This document shows, in pieces, positions 36,901-61,400 of a stretch of DNA of 64,000 nucleotides. The DNA comes from Pomacea canaliculata (Eukaryota > Mollusca > Gastropoda > Architaenioglossa > Ampullariidae). The position numbers and the translations under genes are program-made. How positions within the stretch are numbered: position 1 is the stretch's first letter; each line of letters begins with the position of its first letter. The stretch is from contig NC_037591.1 of the NCBI RefSeq assembly GCF_003073045.1, positions 23,283,319-23,347,318 of the forward strand, written 5' to 3'. Under the pieces are notes generated by a model. It had not been told where the DNA came from. It saw nothing but the letters and a program-made list of their open reading frames with translations, and made no database searches.

Positions 36901-37794
36901 TCATGACCTTTCCAGGCACCTGAGTTTGATGACAAGGGACCACCTGCTTCCACTCCACTGCCTGCCAATGAGTTGGCTCCCCCTCCTTCTGCAGAAGAAC
37001 TCTTTGGTTAGTGATCATTTCAAAGTCATTTAAATTTTCATTTCACGTTATGGCCTAAATTTTATCATACATTTTCTTGCTAACCATTGCATTTTCGAAC
37101 AGCATCTTGGTGAGTAAAATATCTTTCTATGCACAGATCTGGGACAAAGTGAAAATATTCCAATTTAAGCCATATTTTGATCATTGCAAAGGCAGCAGCA
37201 GCACTGTAGTGTTGATTCCTTTGTGTTTTATGATCTCTCCTATAGTACTTCAAAATTTCTTTTTTTTTGTTGAAAAGGTTAGTTAAGAAAACATTGGCAT
37301 TTATTCATGGTGTTACATTTGTAAACATGAATTTTTCTGAAAGGGATTAAATCAATATACCTTTCAAGAAAACATTAGACATATGCTTGTGTAAAATATT
37401 TTTATGTTGGACTCTAAATGGCTGCTTGGAATATCCATGTTTATGGCATGTGGAAAGAGTGTCACATGGAAATACTTTGCTTTGAGTTTGTGATTTTTTT
37501 TTAGCCCTTAAATAGCCCGCTGTAAAAGTTGTCTGAACAATCTGAAGCAGCAAAATGGTTTGACATTAACAATCACTTTGAATTGTCTTTATATATTAAT
37601 AGAATCAAGAATCATAGTAATGATGCATATGCTGGGCTGCAGGTAAGATACAGCAGCTAAAAGAACAGCACAAGAAGGAAATGGAAGAGTTTGATGAAGT
37701 CCAGGAAACCAACAAAACCCGCATGGAGCAAGGCCTGCAAGAAAAAATAAGAGCTCGCAAAAACCGTCGCATGGCTGCCATGATAGAGCAATAA
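30972..37794 (+). CDS. Uncharacterised 522-residue coiled-coil protein with polyQ/H tract (11 exons)
   Basis: Exons: 30972-31064, 31544-31660, 31827-32005, 32332-32431, 33734-33890, 34174-34369, 34869-35127, 35608-35752, 35952-36031, 36916-37006, 37643-37794 (TAA). They sum to 1569 nt, exactly 523 codons. All phases agree. The start MGFSMSKSEKPK follows a strong acceptor. Residues about 32-60 are Gln/His-rich. About 72-230 is largely charged coiled coil (RYLDVAKKIHEYEKRN; EEYLEAVSEQEVAKKQ). A conserved-looking helical middle (LFNGRYGSELENKLETE, FPYCEPGEIATLQRACNNVY) is followed by a second helix, a Pro-rich linker and a basic Arg/Lys-rich C-terminus (IRARKNRRMAAMIEQ). No signal peptide or TM, so cytosolic or nuclear. 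I do not recognise the family. Intron 4 holds a decayed LINE in antisense. Confidence 0.85.
31544..31660 (+). CDS. Gln/His-repeat exon of the coiled-coil gene
   Basis: A 39-codon exon, phase 0 on both sides, opening PQQQQPHQQQQHHQNQQ and ending KPSVPKQEKE. Codons mix CAA and CAG, which slows repeat expansion. The Thr/Ser-rich frame that also spans it is a shadow. Confidence 0.85.
32770..33660 (-). mobile_element. LINE 3' ORF fragment, copy B (in intron, antisense)
   Basis: Minus-strand frames read VQLEEVSIFKYLEATLS, ISTLGSQQQQQATD, KIRFTTKYMLYKSMVVPILL, TERKIQAFENKWLKKLLCIS and YREHRTNDFE. This is the same C-terminal RT region as copy A at 28990-29843, split by frameshifts. It lies in intron 4 of the coiled-coil gene on the opposite strand. 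Confidence 0.8.
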
Positions 37795-40700
37795 AATAAT
37801 CAGAACAATAGAATATTTGATATTCTTTGAGGATTCAATCTGTAAGCTGCAGTAACTCGCCTAAAGGACTATGCAAGTGAAAGTTATTATTATTATTGCC
37901 TTTTTATAAAAATTTGCCCAGGTTGTATAGAGTTATTGATGATAATTCCGTCAGCAAACTACTGTTTATGGTCTGTTATTGTAGGAACACTCATGACTAT
38001 CAAAACATGACACATTTTTTTAATTGATGTGTTTTGTTAATTGTATGAATGATATTCTTATGCTTGAAAGAGTGGTGTGAAAATATTACTTTGCTAAAAA
38101 TTAGTCCATAAGATTATTATAAACCACCAGTCTTTTTACATGACAAAGATCTTAGGTTCATGAAGTTCATGGCCTTATCCAGTTTTAGCAATATATGTGC
38201 CTTTATATCTGTAGTGTTTTTCTGAATACAGAGGTTGAATAACAACTTTTAAAGATTCTGTTCACCAAGATACCTCCTGATCTTAACAAGGTGATGTAAT
38301 GAGATAAACAAACTTGTAGCAGCATGGCTTGTAGAAATACTTTTTGATTATTTTCAAATTGTATAACTCTTTCGTTCTGTGTATATAATGTAAATCTGTA
38401 TGGGATAACATGCATAATATTTATGTATCTGCATTAGTCTCTGAGCTTTAGAGAAGTCCTGTATAATAATTATACCCAGTCTGTTAAAGAGATCTTTTTT
38501 TCTTTGTAATATGAAACTGCAAGATCACTTTTGAGTCTGAATCATTGGCTATGCCAGATAAAATTTCTAATCCCTCAGGATGACATGGCATAGATTACCA
38601 TGTGCAAAATTATTTTCAGTTTCATTATGATTTCCAGAATCTGAAAACTGTTCTGCTCATCAGATAGAAGAGAGTAGTTCTCATATTGTGTGTCAAGATC
38701 TCCTTTCCGGTGATGTCAATGGCTGTATACAGCTATAGCCTTCAGTAACATCAGTAGTTGGAATTTAGCCCAATCAGTGTGCTTATTCTTAAAAATACTT
38801 TAGAACAAGTTAATGACAACGATATGATCTGCTCACAAGGAACTTAAATTTCCAGACCTACTTGGATTAGCCATTAAGATAAACTTTTTTGTACATTTGT
38901 GAAAAGTCAAATTTACACATTTTTCATGACCAAATGCTGAAAATATTATCCAAAGCTTATTTCTTGAAAATGTTCCTAATTATGACATTACACAATTTAG
39001 TGTGGTTCATACTCTGGAATATAGAAAGTAATCATATGAAGCAGTTTTTTTTTACATGTTTGTACTATTATTCTACGTTTTTATGATATATTTAAAACTT
39101 TTAAGAAGTGAGACTACAAATGTAATTGTTTACACAGTATTAGCAAAACTGGGTTCTCATTAACTGTGCTTTGGAAGAAATCTTTTTTTGTTTGTTTGTT
39201 TTTGCAACATATTTTGTATTTAGCCTGTCTCTCAGATCCCTTGCTATCCCTGTTGAGATGTACCTACCTACAGATCTTCATATTAATTTCATTCATCCAG
39301 GCAAGCACAACACACAAGTTACTGGCACTTTTACTTCTCACAGGTGATCATCAGTGTTATATACAAGCAAAAATATGGACAATGTATAGATGCACAACTA
39401 GTTAAAAGTACTCGATATGAGAAATAAACATGTACATGTATCATGTACTTTAATATTACACAAACATACCAAGTTGTATCCACACTGCAGGTAAAAAAAA
39501 ATAAATTAAAAATTAAAATTCTGGTGAAACCATGAATATTTTGCTTTTAGTGAACTGTAAAAATTCAACTTTTTTTCTAAATACAATCCAGGTTGGCATT
39601 TGTTTCCCTACTTGTCAGCACTGTTACATGATATTTCTGACTTCTAATGTGGACACAGTGCAATGCAAATAGTGGAAAGGAAAATAGTTTTTAAAAAGGC
39701 AGCTAAATTGGTGAACAGTTTAGAGATACTGCACTGTATATAAAACCAATTTTTGGACTTACAGCGACTTTGGTATATATAAATTTTTTTTTTAAATGTA
39801 TCAATGACTTAAAATAGTACCTGCTCTGTCAGGCTGGAAATTGCACAGAGTTGGGAATGGGATCCTGTAACTGCAGAACACAGTTTAAAAATTATTTGGT
39901 AACATGTCCTTTGGTAATGTTCATAATAGAGATACCTGTCTCTTTCTCTGAAAACATTTGTTGGTGCATATATTTATGGAGTGAAACTATGATTCACACA
40001 CAAAGCCAGAAAACAAGAGAAACCTGTTTTGTTATTTGTTCCTATTGGCACAAGGTGAGATTGGACAGGATGTAATCATCCCAGTGCTATTTTCAATTGA
40101 TGAAAGCTTAGTGCCTTAGAACCTGGGAAGCAGACTGGAAGTAGATCTTTGTGACAAATTTGGTACAAAAAAAAAAAAAAAAAAAAAAAAAAATTGTTTA
40201 CTATTTTTTTTTTTTACGGATTGTTTAAAACTTCCATAAAATCTACTGAAAATGCTTATGACTTAAAAAAAAAAGTAACCAAGCCCTATAACAGCCTTCA
40301 AATATATATGAAAAAGAAATGTTTGCAAATTAGCTACAAAACCATGGTGTTGCCATATACAAGAATAAAACAAGATATAGTCCAAAATGTATAGGTGGGG
40401 TGAGAAATAAGAGGAATTAATTTTTGTCAAAAATATTTTCAAGTGCTGTTTGACAACCCAATTCAGTTCACTAAGTTTACCCTTAACTTCCGATAACCCC
40501 TGATCTCACTTCCCAGAGATTGCTTGATTGCTATTACATTTAGTGTTTTTTTTTAACTTTTATGTATGCAAAGTATTCTTCATACTGATATTCATCATGT
40601 TTGCAAAATGTTGTCCATGGTGACAGCAGTCAAGTAGGGAGATGACAGCATTTTATTTTTGTTTTTGCTGGGGGCAAGAGAAGATTATTTCTACCCCTCT

Positions 40701-42165
40701 CTACCTATTTTTGAGGCCTTCTAAATGTTATAATATATAAAATTTGTTTGGTGGGAAGAACTATCCATAGCACAAACTTTAAAATACACAACTCCTTTCC
40801 TTTTCATGCAATTGACAGTGTACTATCACAAACTTGTATTACTGGACTGCTAGCAGACGATTTTTTCAAGTTAACTACTAAAATGAGCCAGGAGTGTACA
40901 AAGCTTCTGGTTTAGTCACATTCATTATTTTGGCTCGCCGAGACTAGCAGCAGAGAGTTTCGCAAGAGGCTATGCGTTGGTCTTGGCAGACAGACAGCAA
41001 TACACCAATACACATCCGTGGTATGAACAGACGCTTCCTTCTTACATCAGTGGGAGACAACCCACCAAAAATGAATGTCTATGTCTCAAGTAATATAACC
41101 TCTGAAGCTTCAGAAATACTTTCTCTCCCCTGGCTACAGAGTTCTGTAATATGACAACACTGTCATCATGGTTTCAACAAATTAAATAATAATAATGTTT
41201 CATCTCTGCTTCTCTCACCCACTTAAGTTACGAAAAATGTAACAAGCCAAAGTGCTGATGTGTCATGCTCGTGCCAATGACTTAGCAAGTAAAGCTCATC
41301 TTCAGGTTTCATTTTTTTTTCAAATCATTACCAATGTAGTGGTGTTATTTAAAGGTAATATGTTTTGCATAATCCATTACAGCACCTGGAGTTGTGACTA
41401 TTTAAATGCACAGAATGAATAGATGAGGCAAAATTTAGTTTTGAAATGACTTTAAATGTTAACCAACCATGTATTTAAAAAAAGTGATTAGTATCTTAAA
41501 ACTACTATACATGAATTCAAGCCTGCTAATTGCTCATTTACATGTACCCACACATGCACATACATACACACACATATGAACACACTATCTCTAGGAAAAT
41601 AAAGCTCTAGAGAACAAAATTAAAATACCGTATGATCTAATGCACTGGTGCACTGCTGGCACCTACTTGCACTGTTGTTTGTGAATTACCCTGTCCCAGA
41701 CCCCCATCACAGCAGACTCAAGCCACACAGCAGCTTTACCTTTCATCACACCACAATGATGTCACTTCAGTAATAATTCTGAGACTGAAGTTTGCAAAGG
41801 ACAAACAATTTCTATCTTGCTTTCCTGCGATAACTGACTAGTAAATCAAATTCTTCCCTCACTCCTCCTTTTAAGCATTTATACAAATTAAAAAAATGCT
41901 AATTAAAATTATTGGCTTCTCACAATTTATGTTTAAAAATGTAGGAGACCATACCTACAGAAGCTGAAACGTTATCATCATTTCTTTTTCCAAACATGGA
42001 AAACTTCTCAAAATATGTCATAACCGACTGAGTCCAGCCTTTAGTGAGGTGAATTGTATGATTTGGTATGAAGGAACTAAATAATAAAACAGTGCAAGAA
42101 TGCAAAATGTGATCAAGCCACAGAGAGAAACCACATTGTACAAGATAGGTGAAAATGACAAGGGG
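37795..42165. other. Convergent 3' UTR / intergenic interval
   Basis: The 3' ends of the plus-strand coiled-coil gene and the minus-strand DPP gene face each other. It is AT-rich, with AATAAA on the plus strand at 39423 and on the minus strand at 40652-40657 as candidate poly(A) signals, and an A run at about 40166-40193. I see no coding exon. Confidence 0.5.
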
Positions 42166-53458
<11,293 letters not shown>

Positions 53459-55425
53459 TTATTTTGGTAGATGACAGTGAAGGTAAAGCCCCAGCGTGGA
53501 ACTAGTGTGGAGTTAGTGATATCACTTGTGAGACTCTGACAAATATTGTCAAGTAAATATCTTTCTGTGATTCCACATTACTCTTTCTTAACTTGCTTCA
53601 TTCTGAGGTTTACTGAGTTTAATGTTGCTTCTGGTACTGTTGTCAGAACTACTCTGGAACCATACCTGAAAACATAAAATGAGCATAAAAATTGATAGTT
53701 GACAGCTGACAAACTATAAAACACTGGGTTTAGATTCACGTAAAAAAAAATCTTTTGACGCTTATGGAAGACGTAATTGCCATACTAATGAAGGATACAG
53801 AATCTAGACACATTAATAAGACTCATATAACACTTTACAATCTCATTTTTCATGGATAAACAAACAAAAAACCGATAAAAAATGAAACCGTTAACAGACA
53901 TCTTCCACACTTTTTTCTTTTTATATAAAATATAATATTGCTTTGTTAAAAGTTATGTATCGTACTCACAAAGTTTCTGATCTTACTATTGTGCGAAACG
54001 ATTATACTTGCATTTCTAAAACGCTGTGATGTGGTCATGATAACAATCTTTTGTTACTTATGTCTTATGTTTATAGTATTGAATATATGTCAAACACAAC
54101 CGACCTAGTGGAAGAAAAGTTTCTAGTAGTACAGAAACCTACCGTTCTGCTCAGTTCGATCACACTATTACAATGTATAGCAAAGGCAGATTTTTACAGA
54201 GTTGGATAATTTAAAGACTGCCGGTGAAAAGTTAGACCAACGTGTATAACTGAGTTTTTAAAAAGAGAGTTCTTCGTTGCTTCGACTTGAAAAACATAAT
54301 GAAAAGGTACATTTTTTCCTAGTCATACAGAACACACTTATGACCTAAAGGTACAGTATCTTTGTGGAACTCTTTTACATCTGACGATAATGGAAACCAA
54401 ATTTAGTCTTCAACTGTATTCCAATAAGATTTGCAATAAATTATATTTATCTGTAAACATTGCTGCATTTAGTTTAGCGTTTAGCACATTTTTAAAAGTT
54501 TGATAAAATTCACTTTTTGATATGTGTGCACTGTTTACTCACACTGGTAACTTTTAAATTTTAGAAATGCCACATATATCCTTTTAACAGTACAGTGACG
54601 AAGAAAAGTGAAAGGAGAGCTCATGCGCTAAACATAAACTAAGCACCATCCTAGTTGAATAGGTTTTTGAAAATATTACAGCATATTAAATCATACAAAT
54701 TTTTTTTTTGGAAATAAGATAGTTTATATAAAATTATCGATTTTAAAACGAAGACTGCGGTTGACAGTGTCACATGAAAAAGGAGTCGGTGGACAGAGTG
54801 CATGGTGTGAGGGGTGAGGAAGACAGTGCTGTACATTCACGGGATGATGCCCGAAAGCGAGTGTCAGGGATGGATAAACTGATACAGGCGATAAACCCTT
54901 GTCTTTCTTTAAATCTCTCGCTTTCAAGGTGAATCTCTTTCTCTCTCACACGCAGGTCAAAGCAGGAATCCTATACGACGTCTATATCAACATTTTTGAT
55001 CTCTTGCAGGGGGTTTCCACCCTTAAAATGACAAAATGAACATGTATCACATGTTATTTGTCACAAATATTTAATCCCTATCAATTCATACATCAATATC
55101 TGTATCTTTGTGTGTATATATTGTAGTCCAAAAAGCGGATTAGTCCGGCTACATATGACCAAATATTCAGTAACGGCACTGATCAGTTTCTTTTTTGAGC
55201 CACAAGAAGACCCAGGTCACGATGTATCTACATACATATCCTAATTTCTATTTCTTGTGATTTTAATGCCTTTGTTTTGTAATAATATAGTGTTTCAGTT
55301 TCTTCTACATAGATTGAGGGGTAGATATAGAAAAGAAAAACTTTTGCTTATTCTGTTATCCTCATAAAGATTTATCACATATATTTACACCGTATTTTGT
55401 TTATTTCAGACCTTTGTGAAAGAAA
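53459..55425. other. Divergent promoter region between DPP and METTL25-like genes
   Basis: The ATGs of the minus-strand DPP gene and the plus-strand METTL25-like gene lie about 1.97 kb apart. An acceptor on the minus strand near 53667 (ttttcag|gtatgg) suggests a DPP 5' non-coding exon upstream. The METTL25-like first coding exon follows an acceptor at about 55409 (tttatttcag), so it too has an upstream non-coding exon. I see no TATA box or coding sequence I can support. Confidence 0.5.
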
Positions 55426-58400
55426 ATGGCAGAGAGACATTCTGTAGACTTTCATGAAATATTCACATTCCTCTCAGACCATAGCTGGATACATCAAGTG
55501 CAGCTTACACAATATTTTGTGGAGAAGATCTGGACTAATATTCCAGAAGAGGTGAGTGAAATGGGAATATCTCAATATCACATACTGTAAAACAGGCTAT
55601 TAATCCTAATTTCCCTGTAACTTTTGTTTGATATGTCGTAGACAAAATAAACTGCAATGTGGCAAATTGTGTGATAAAGTGGCCTCATTATTAAAACATG
55701 GATGCCTCTAAAATACTTTGAAGCTTGAAATCAATTATGAAAGAAACATGCTATTCAAATATATTCAACACATGTTTGCATCTGCTTCTGCTATATACTT
55801 ATCTGATGCAGTTATCTTTCTTTGATAGAAGTCTTTATGGCTGCATTAAAGCATCATACTCAGCCATATTAGATCTTATTTGACAGTTAATTCTGCCGCA
55901 AAGTTCATGTATGCAGTTGTATTGAACAGGTCATACTATTGCTAACTCTCTTTTTGTTATATTTTGCACAAACCATCTTGACAGAGCCCATTCAATGCTG
56001 CTGTTTGCTTTTTATAAACATAAGACTGATGGAAACTGGTGACTTCAACCCAATACCACATTGACCCAGCCATATCTACCTCCACCAGAGACAGATTGAC
56101 ACTTGCCAAGACCAAATTGATCCACGTAAAACCAAATTTTCCCAAAGCCAAAAGTCCAAAACTCATATCAATCATCTTTAATACAAGAAGCTGGTCATGC
56201 CAAATAAAGCTGACAACCATGCATTGTTTGAGCACTATCCATAAGCAAGGCAACACATTTTGTACTGAGATTTCTGTAATGGATCAATTCAGCTTTCACT
56301 GTTGGTTTTATGTGGGTTGATTTGGTTATGGTAGGGGTCAATATGACTCTGGATGAAGGTCAATGTCTCTGGGTCAAAGTGATCAGTGACAAGACAGTTC
56401 ATGATGTGCCACTTCTTTTCTAACATTAACAAATGCTATGATGTGTTAGTGTTGTCTTTATGGTCTTGTTCCTGTGTTGGTCCTGTGCCAGTTGAATAGG
56501 CTCCTTTACTCAGCATATCCTGATCGCTTTTCTTTTTAACATATAGGACTTGAAAATTTTGAGCATCACACATTTTTTTTAATTCGGATCCCACTCTTTG
56601 GAATTTGTTGCTTCTCACCCTATAATACAACATGTACAGCACAACATTTGTCCCAGAGATCAGTGATGAAGCAGCTCACATCAGTAAACAAAAACCACAG
56701 CACATGGTCAACAACACCTTTACACATTCATAACTGCCACATGTAGATCATAGTCAATAGTCCCTCATATAATTACTCTTCACATACACACGCCATCACA
56801 GTTTATTCTATGGCTTCATTTTATTTTAACATAAGAAGTATTTGAGTCAGATTTAAAACAAAAAACAACTTTTCATAGATTTTACCCTGCTTGAGATCCC
56901 CTTTTCACCCTACCCCCATTTCTGCTATGCGCTGGAGAGTGAGGGTGTGCTGACATGTAGGCATACACCAGAACTTGTTTAGACATTTAAGATAATGTAA
57001 GCCTGTTCATTTTTGTTTGTTGGGCGTAGTATTGATGAGCATAATATTCATTCACGTTCTGTAGTTTTAGAGTTATTTGGTTACATGTTACATAATATAC
57101 TCATTTAAAGTGTTTCTTATATCTCCCATAAACAATGTTTTTCAGTGGAACAAGGTTTTGTCATCACTTTCAGCAGAGCAGCTGAGTAAACTTCCTTTTG
57201 AAGTAGGTGGGCAGTGTACTTCAGACATAAAGCTCCATTTCCAAAATCCTCCAAGAGAATCTCTTGCATCATTCTTACAGAAATCTGTGCAGCTTAGTTG
57301 TGAGCGTCAGCAGGCCAGACACTTGTTGTCTCCAACACCAATTGATAGAGAACTGTCAAGGGGAATGGCTTCAAAAAAGGTTCATGAGGTAGAATGGATG
57401 GCCTCCCTTGTACACCGGGTGACATCAGAGTCAGGCTGTGATACTGTGGTGGATGTTGGCTCAGGTCTGGTAAGTACACTGTAAATTTTAAGTTCCTGAA
57501 TTTATGTAATTAAGCTTATAGATATTTGACTGTGATTGACTGGGGTTCTCAAGGGTCAAGGATGTCATATGCAAGTTCTTGAACAGAGGCATTGGATGCG
57601 ATATCATTGAACAGAAGGGTGGTTTACATTCTTATCTTAATTTGTGTATATTGTTATGTTTTACATCTCTGTTCATCTGCTGCTTTTAATAAATTTTACA
57701 TGGTTGTCAGCAGCTTAAGAGCACGATATAACATTAAATAATATTGCATGTCCTATTGTTAAAAACTTGTTAAGACATATACCAACATGAATTACAATTA
57801 GGTATTTGTCTCTGTGACTGTGGGTATCTTGCTAATGTGTGTATGTTTTTAAAGTATCTAGTACATACATTGATTCTTTGAATATTCTTTGAGTATCACA
57901 TACTGTATGGATGTTTTGAGTTTGAGAATATGTAAAGAACAATTGGTAATGTTTCTTTTGTTGAGCAGGGATATCTAGGACAAGTGCTACACAAAGTCTA
58001 TGGGTTGCCTGTCATTGGTGTAGAAGGGAATGCTGGACATAATGAAAGTGCTGCATCAAGAGCCTGCAAGCAAGGTACATTCACTGTTTTCACCATAAAA
58101 TTACATGTTTTTCTACAATAAATTATGAGTAAACCTATGTTGTAATACTCATAAAAATATTGGATAAAGAGTTAATTTGTATGCATATTCTAATTTGGTG
58201 TTCTAAATATAGATCTTATTTATTTGGTTACATAGATTTTGTATTCCTGATCTTTAAAATATATTGGTATATTGTTATTGTTTTATGATTTGATTGCTAT
58301 ACTTACAAATGAAGAAGAAATTTACAAATTGCAGGTATGGAATGTTCTGGTTTGAAAACCATTACTTTAGAAATCTGTGATGGTGAAGACAACTTAAAGA

Positions 58401-61400
58401 ACTGTGTTGCTGTCATTAATGAAGCAGTGCTATCTTTGTCACCATGCCAACATACTTCTAGAAATGTTGAGGGCTCAAATGCAGCCACTAACCAGATGAA
58501 ATATAATACTGAAGAAAATATTACTAATGACACAGAAAAGACTGGAAATAAGGAGAGACATTGTGGTTTGGAAATCAGTGAAACTACTAGATCTGCAAAA
58601 GGCCAATGTGAAACAAAGTCTCCTTGGACAGAATGTGGGTGCCATGTTTATGATGGAGAAAAAGTGATAGACAAACTTACTGACTCTGATCATGCTGAAC
58701 CAGAAGCTTTTGGTGAAGAGAAAGCTGTTTCTGAGTGTCTGCACGATCCTGAGAGTGCATATATTACAATAACTGATACCATGAGAAGTGAAAGTCCTTT
58801 GAACTGTCTGCATTGCAGAAATACATCAGGAGGAAATACAGATCGGTTGTCACATTCACAGAACAGTAGTACTTGTAAAGATCAAAATGCAAAGTGCCAT
58901 TTAAATTCACAACAAGGGTGGACTACTAGAAATAAACATTTTAATGAAAGCAGATGTACATTGACAAGCATACCTTGTATGAAGACAAACATTGAAAAGG
59001 GGGGCAGAAAAGTGTGTTTAATAGGATTGCACTGCTGCGGTGATCTCTCCCCTGTCATGCTGAAACTTTTTCTCTATGCTGAGTTCATTGGTGCCATCAT
59101 TCTTGTCAGCTGCTGCTACCACAAGATGTGTAAGATTTCTGGTAAGGTGTTTGACTTTGATGATGTTATGTTCAAAAGTATTAGACATGGTTAAATTGGC
59201 TCGAATGCAAGTTTTCAAGTGGATGGCGACTGGCATTTTATATTTACCTACTTACATTGTGAGCACTGAGACAAGTCAAATTTGTGATATCACACAGCCT
59301 TATAACATATTCTCAACTCTTTGGCTAAAGCTTTGGTGATGAAATTATATTTATCCTTCGGGATGATGTTTTAGTTATTATCGATTTCTGTACATCTTAA
59401 TATTTGAAGGCTAGATGTTTTTTCAGATTTGGGTAATTAGCGTCTTGAATAAACTCCATTACAAAAAATAACTTGGCACTCAGGTGTGTGTTTGACTCTC
59501 TAAAGCTTGGAATTTTGTGCTTAACAGGCAAGATAGTATTTTTTTTCACCATGCATGTTCAACTTAATGTAGTTTTATTGACATGACTTGCAATTCATGA
59601 TTTTCGTATATCATTTTCATGAAGCCATATATCTAATTAGTGAAGAATTTTAATTTCTTGACTTAAGGGTGGAGAAATTTACTTTGTTTGACAGGGTCTG
59701 ATCAGTTCTGTAACTTCCCTTTGAGTGAGTCAGCGATACAGGCTTATAGTTTAGCCCAAAAAAAGCATTCTACTTTATCATCTCCTTTCTTGTCAACTGG
59801 GAGTTTGAGACTGGCAGCTCAAGAAACAAGGTTAGTTACAGACTCCATTTCTATCTTCAACACAAGATGTTTAATTTTTAGCATACAAGAATAATTTTTG
59901 TGCAAAGCAAATATAGTCAAACATGGTCAAAAAATCACTTTCTTTTACATCCATTTATCTGTTATGCTACTTATTTCCTCATATTGTTAGACCTATATTT
60001 TATATCTGTTTTCTTCAGTATTACACATTTACTGCACATTTACAAATAAAGTAATCACACTTGCCAACATACAGAAGTGGTCAAGTGTTCCAACAGTAAG
60101 ATTGTGGTTGTCGGTCAAGATGTGGACCTACAAATAACATGAAACACTATGCTATAAGTATTAATGCTATATATACACATGTTAAACCAAAACTACATGT
60201 GTGTATTCATACAGATAATCCATTTATTAAAATAAAAGAACATTTTTCAGGACACGCTGGGAAGCTCAACGCGAGGCTGATCATGACAATCATGCTCGGA
60301 ACCTGGCATACAGGGCTCTACTGGAAGTGTTTCTGAGTAAACAAGATTATGTGATGCATCATTTGTTCACTTTAGTTCTAGGATTTTTTTTTCTTGGCAA
60401 TGCAACCTGCAACAGATGCAAGTTAAGATTCTGTTTTTAGGTATGTTGAAGAATGTACACATATTGTGTGAGTGTAGTATAGGCATGATAAACCATGTAT
60501 TGTGTGAGTGTAGGGGAATTTAAGTTTTTCCCTTAAATAGTGAATGCTTATTTTTGGATATACATGAAAAAAATCAATGAAGAAGTTAAGGCTATTGCTA
60601 TTTTGCAGTAGGTGATTTCGAGGGCTTAAGTAAATCTGAATATGTTGCCTAATAGAGAACCAGCAAAGATTGAGGGCAGACAGGAGAAGAATCAGGAAGC
60701 TAAACTACAGTAACTTTGACAGCTTCATCAACTCTTATATAACCACACTGCCAATTAGTGATGAAGGTAAATGAACTCTTATTTTTGTGTCTAGACTTCT
60801 TTGCAGGGGTGTTACTCATCTTTGCATCACAAAGAACTACAAATGCATTCTATATGTACCTCACCATTATTTAGCATTTGTGTGCTGTGCTGTATACTTC
60901 CCTGAGACATAGCATTTGAACAGAATACTCCCAATCTTCCTTTTAAGGTAGAAATGAGAGATTTTCAGTAGTGAAGTCAGTTCATGTACAAAATTCAGCT
61001 TTTGAGCCTGAGCAAGTGATAATATGCAAACAAACTCTTACCTTGTGCAAGTGTCAGCTGTTGGATGAAGAATCTTTGATGAATGTGAAATGAGTTGAAA
61101 ACTCTGTCAGGCAAGGTGTATGCTGAATAGAATAGACAAAACATTAAGTGGTGGAAAAAAAAGAGATTGTATGTTGGCTTCTCAGAGAAACTGGGTGTTG
61201 ATTGAAAAATAGTAGAGAATAAACATGTCTGTACTGATTTGCCAGTTTGATGATCATGAGGTTTTCGTGTACTTGTGGAACAGAAGAGAAGACAATTGTC
61301 AGGAGGGAAATGGAGAGGCTGCATTCACAGCTACAGCCCTACTTTAGATCAATTGAGCCTTTCACAGTAAGACGTCTTCTGACATTTTTAAAGACTAAGT

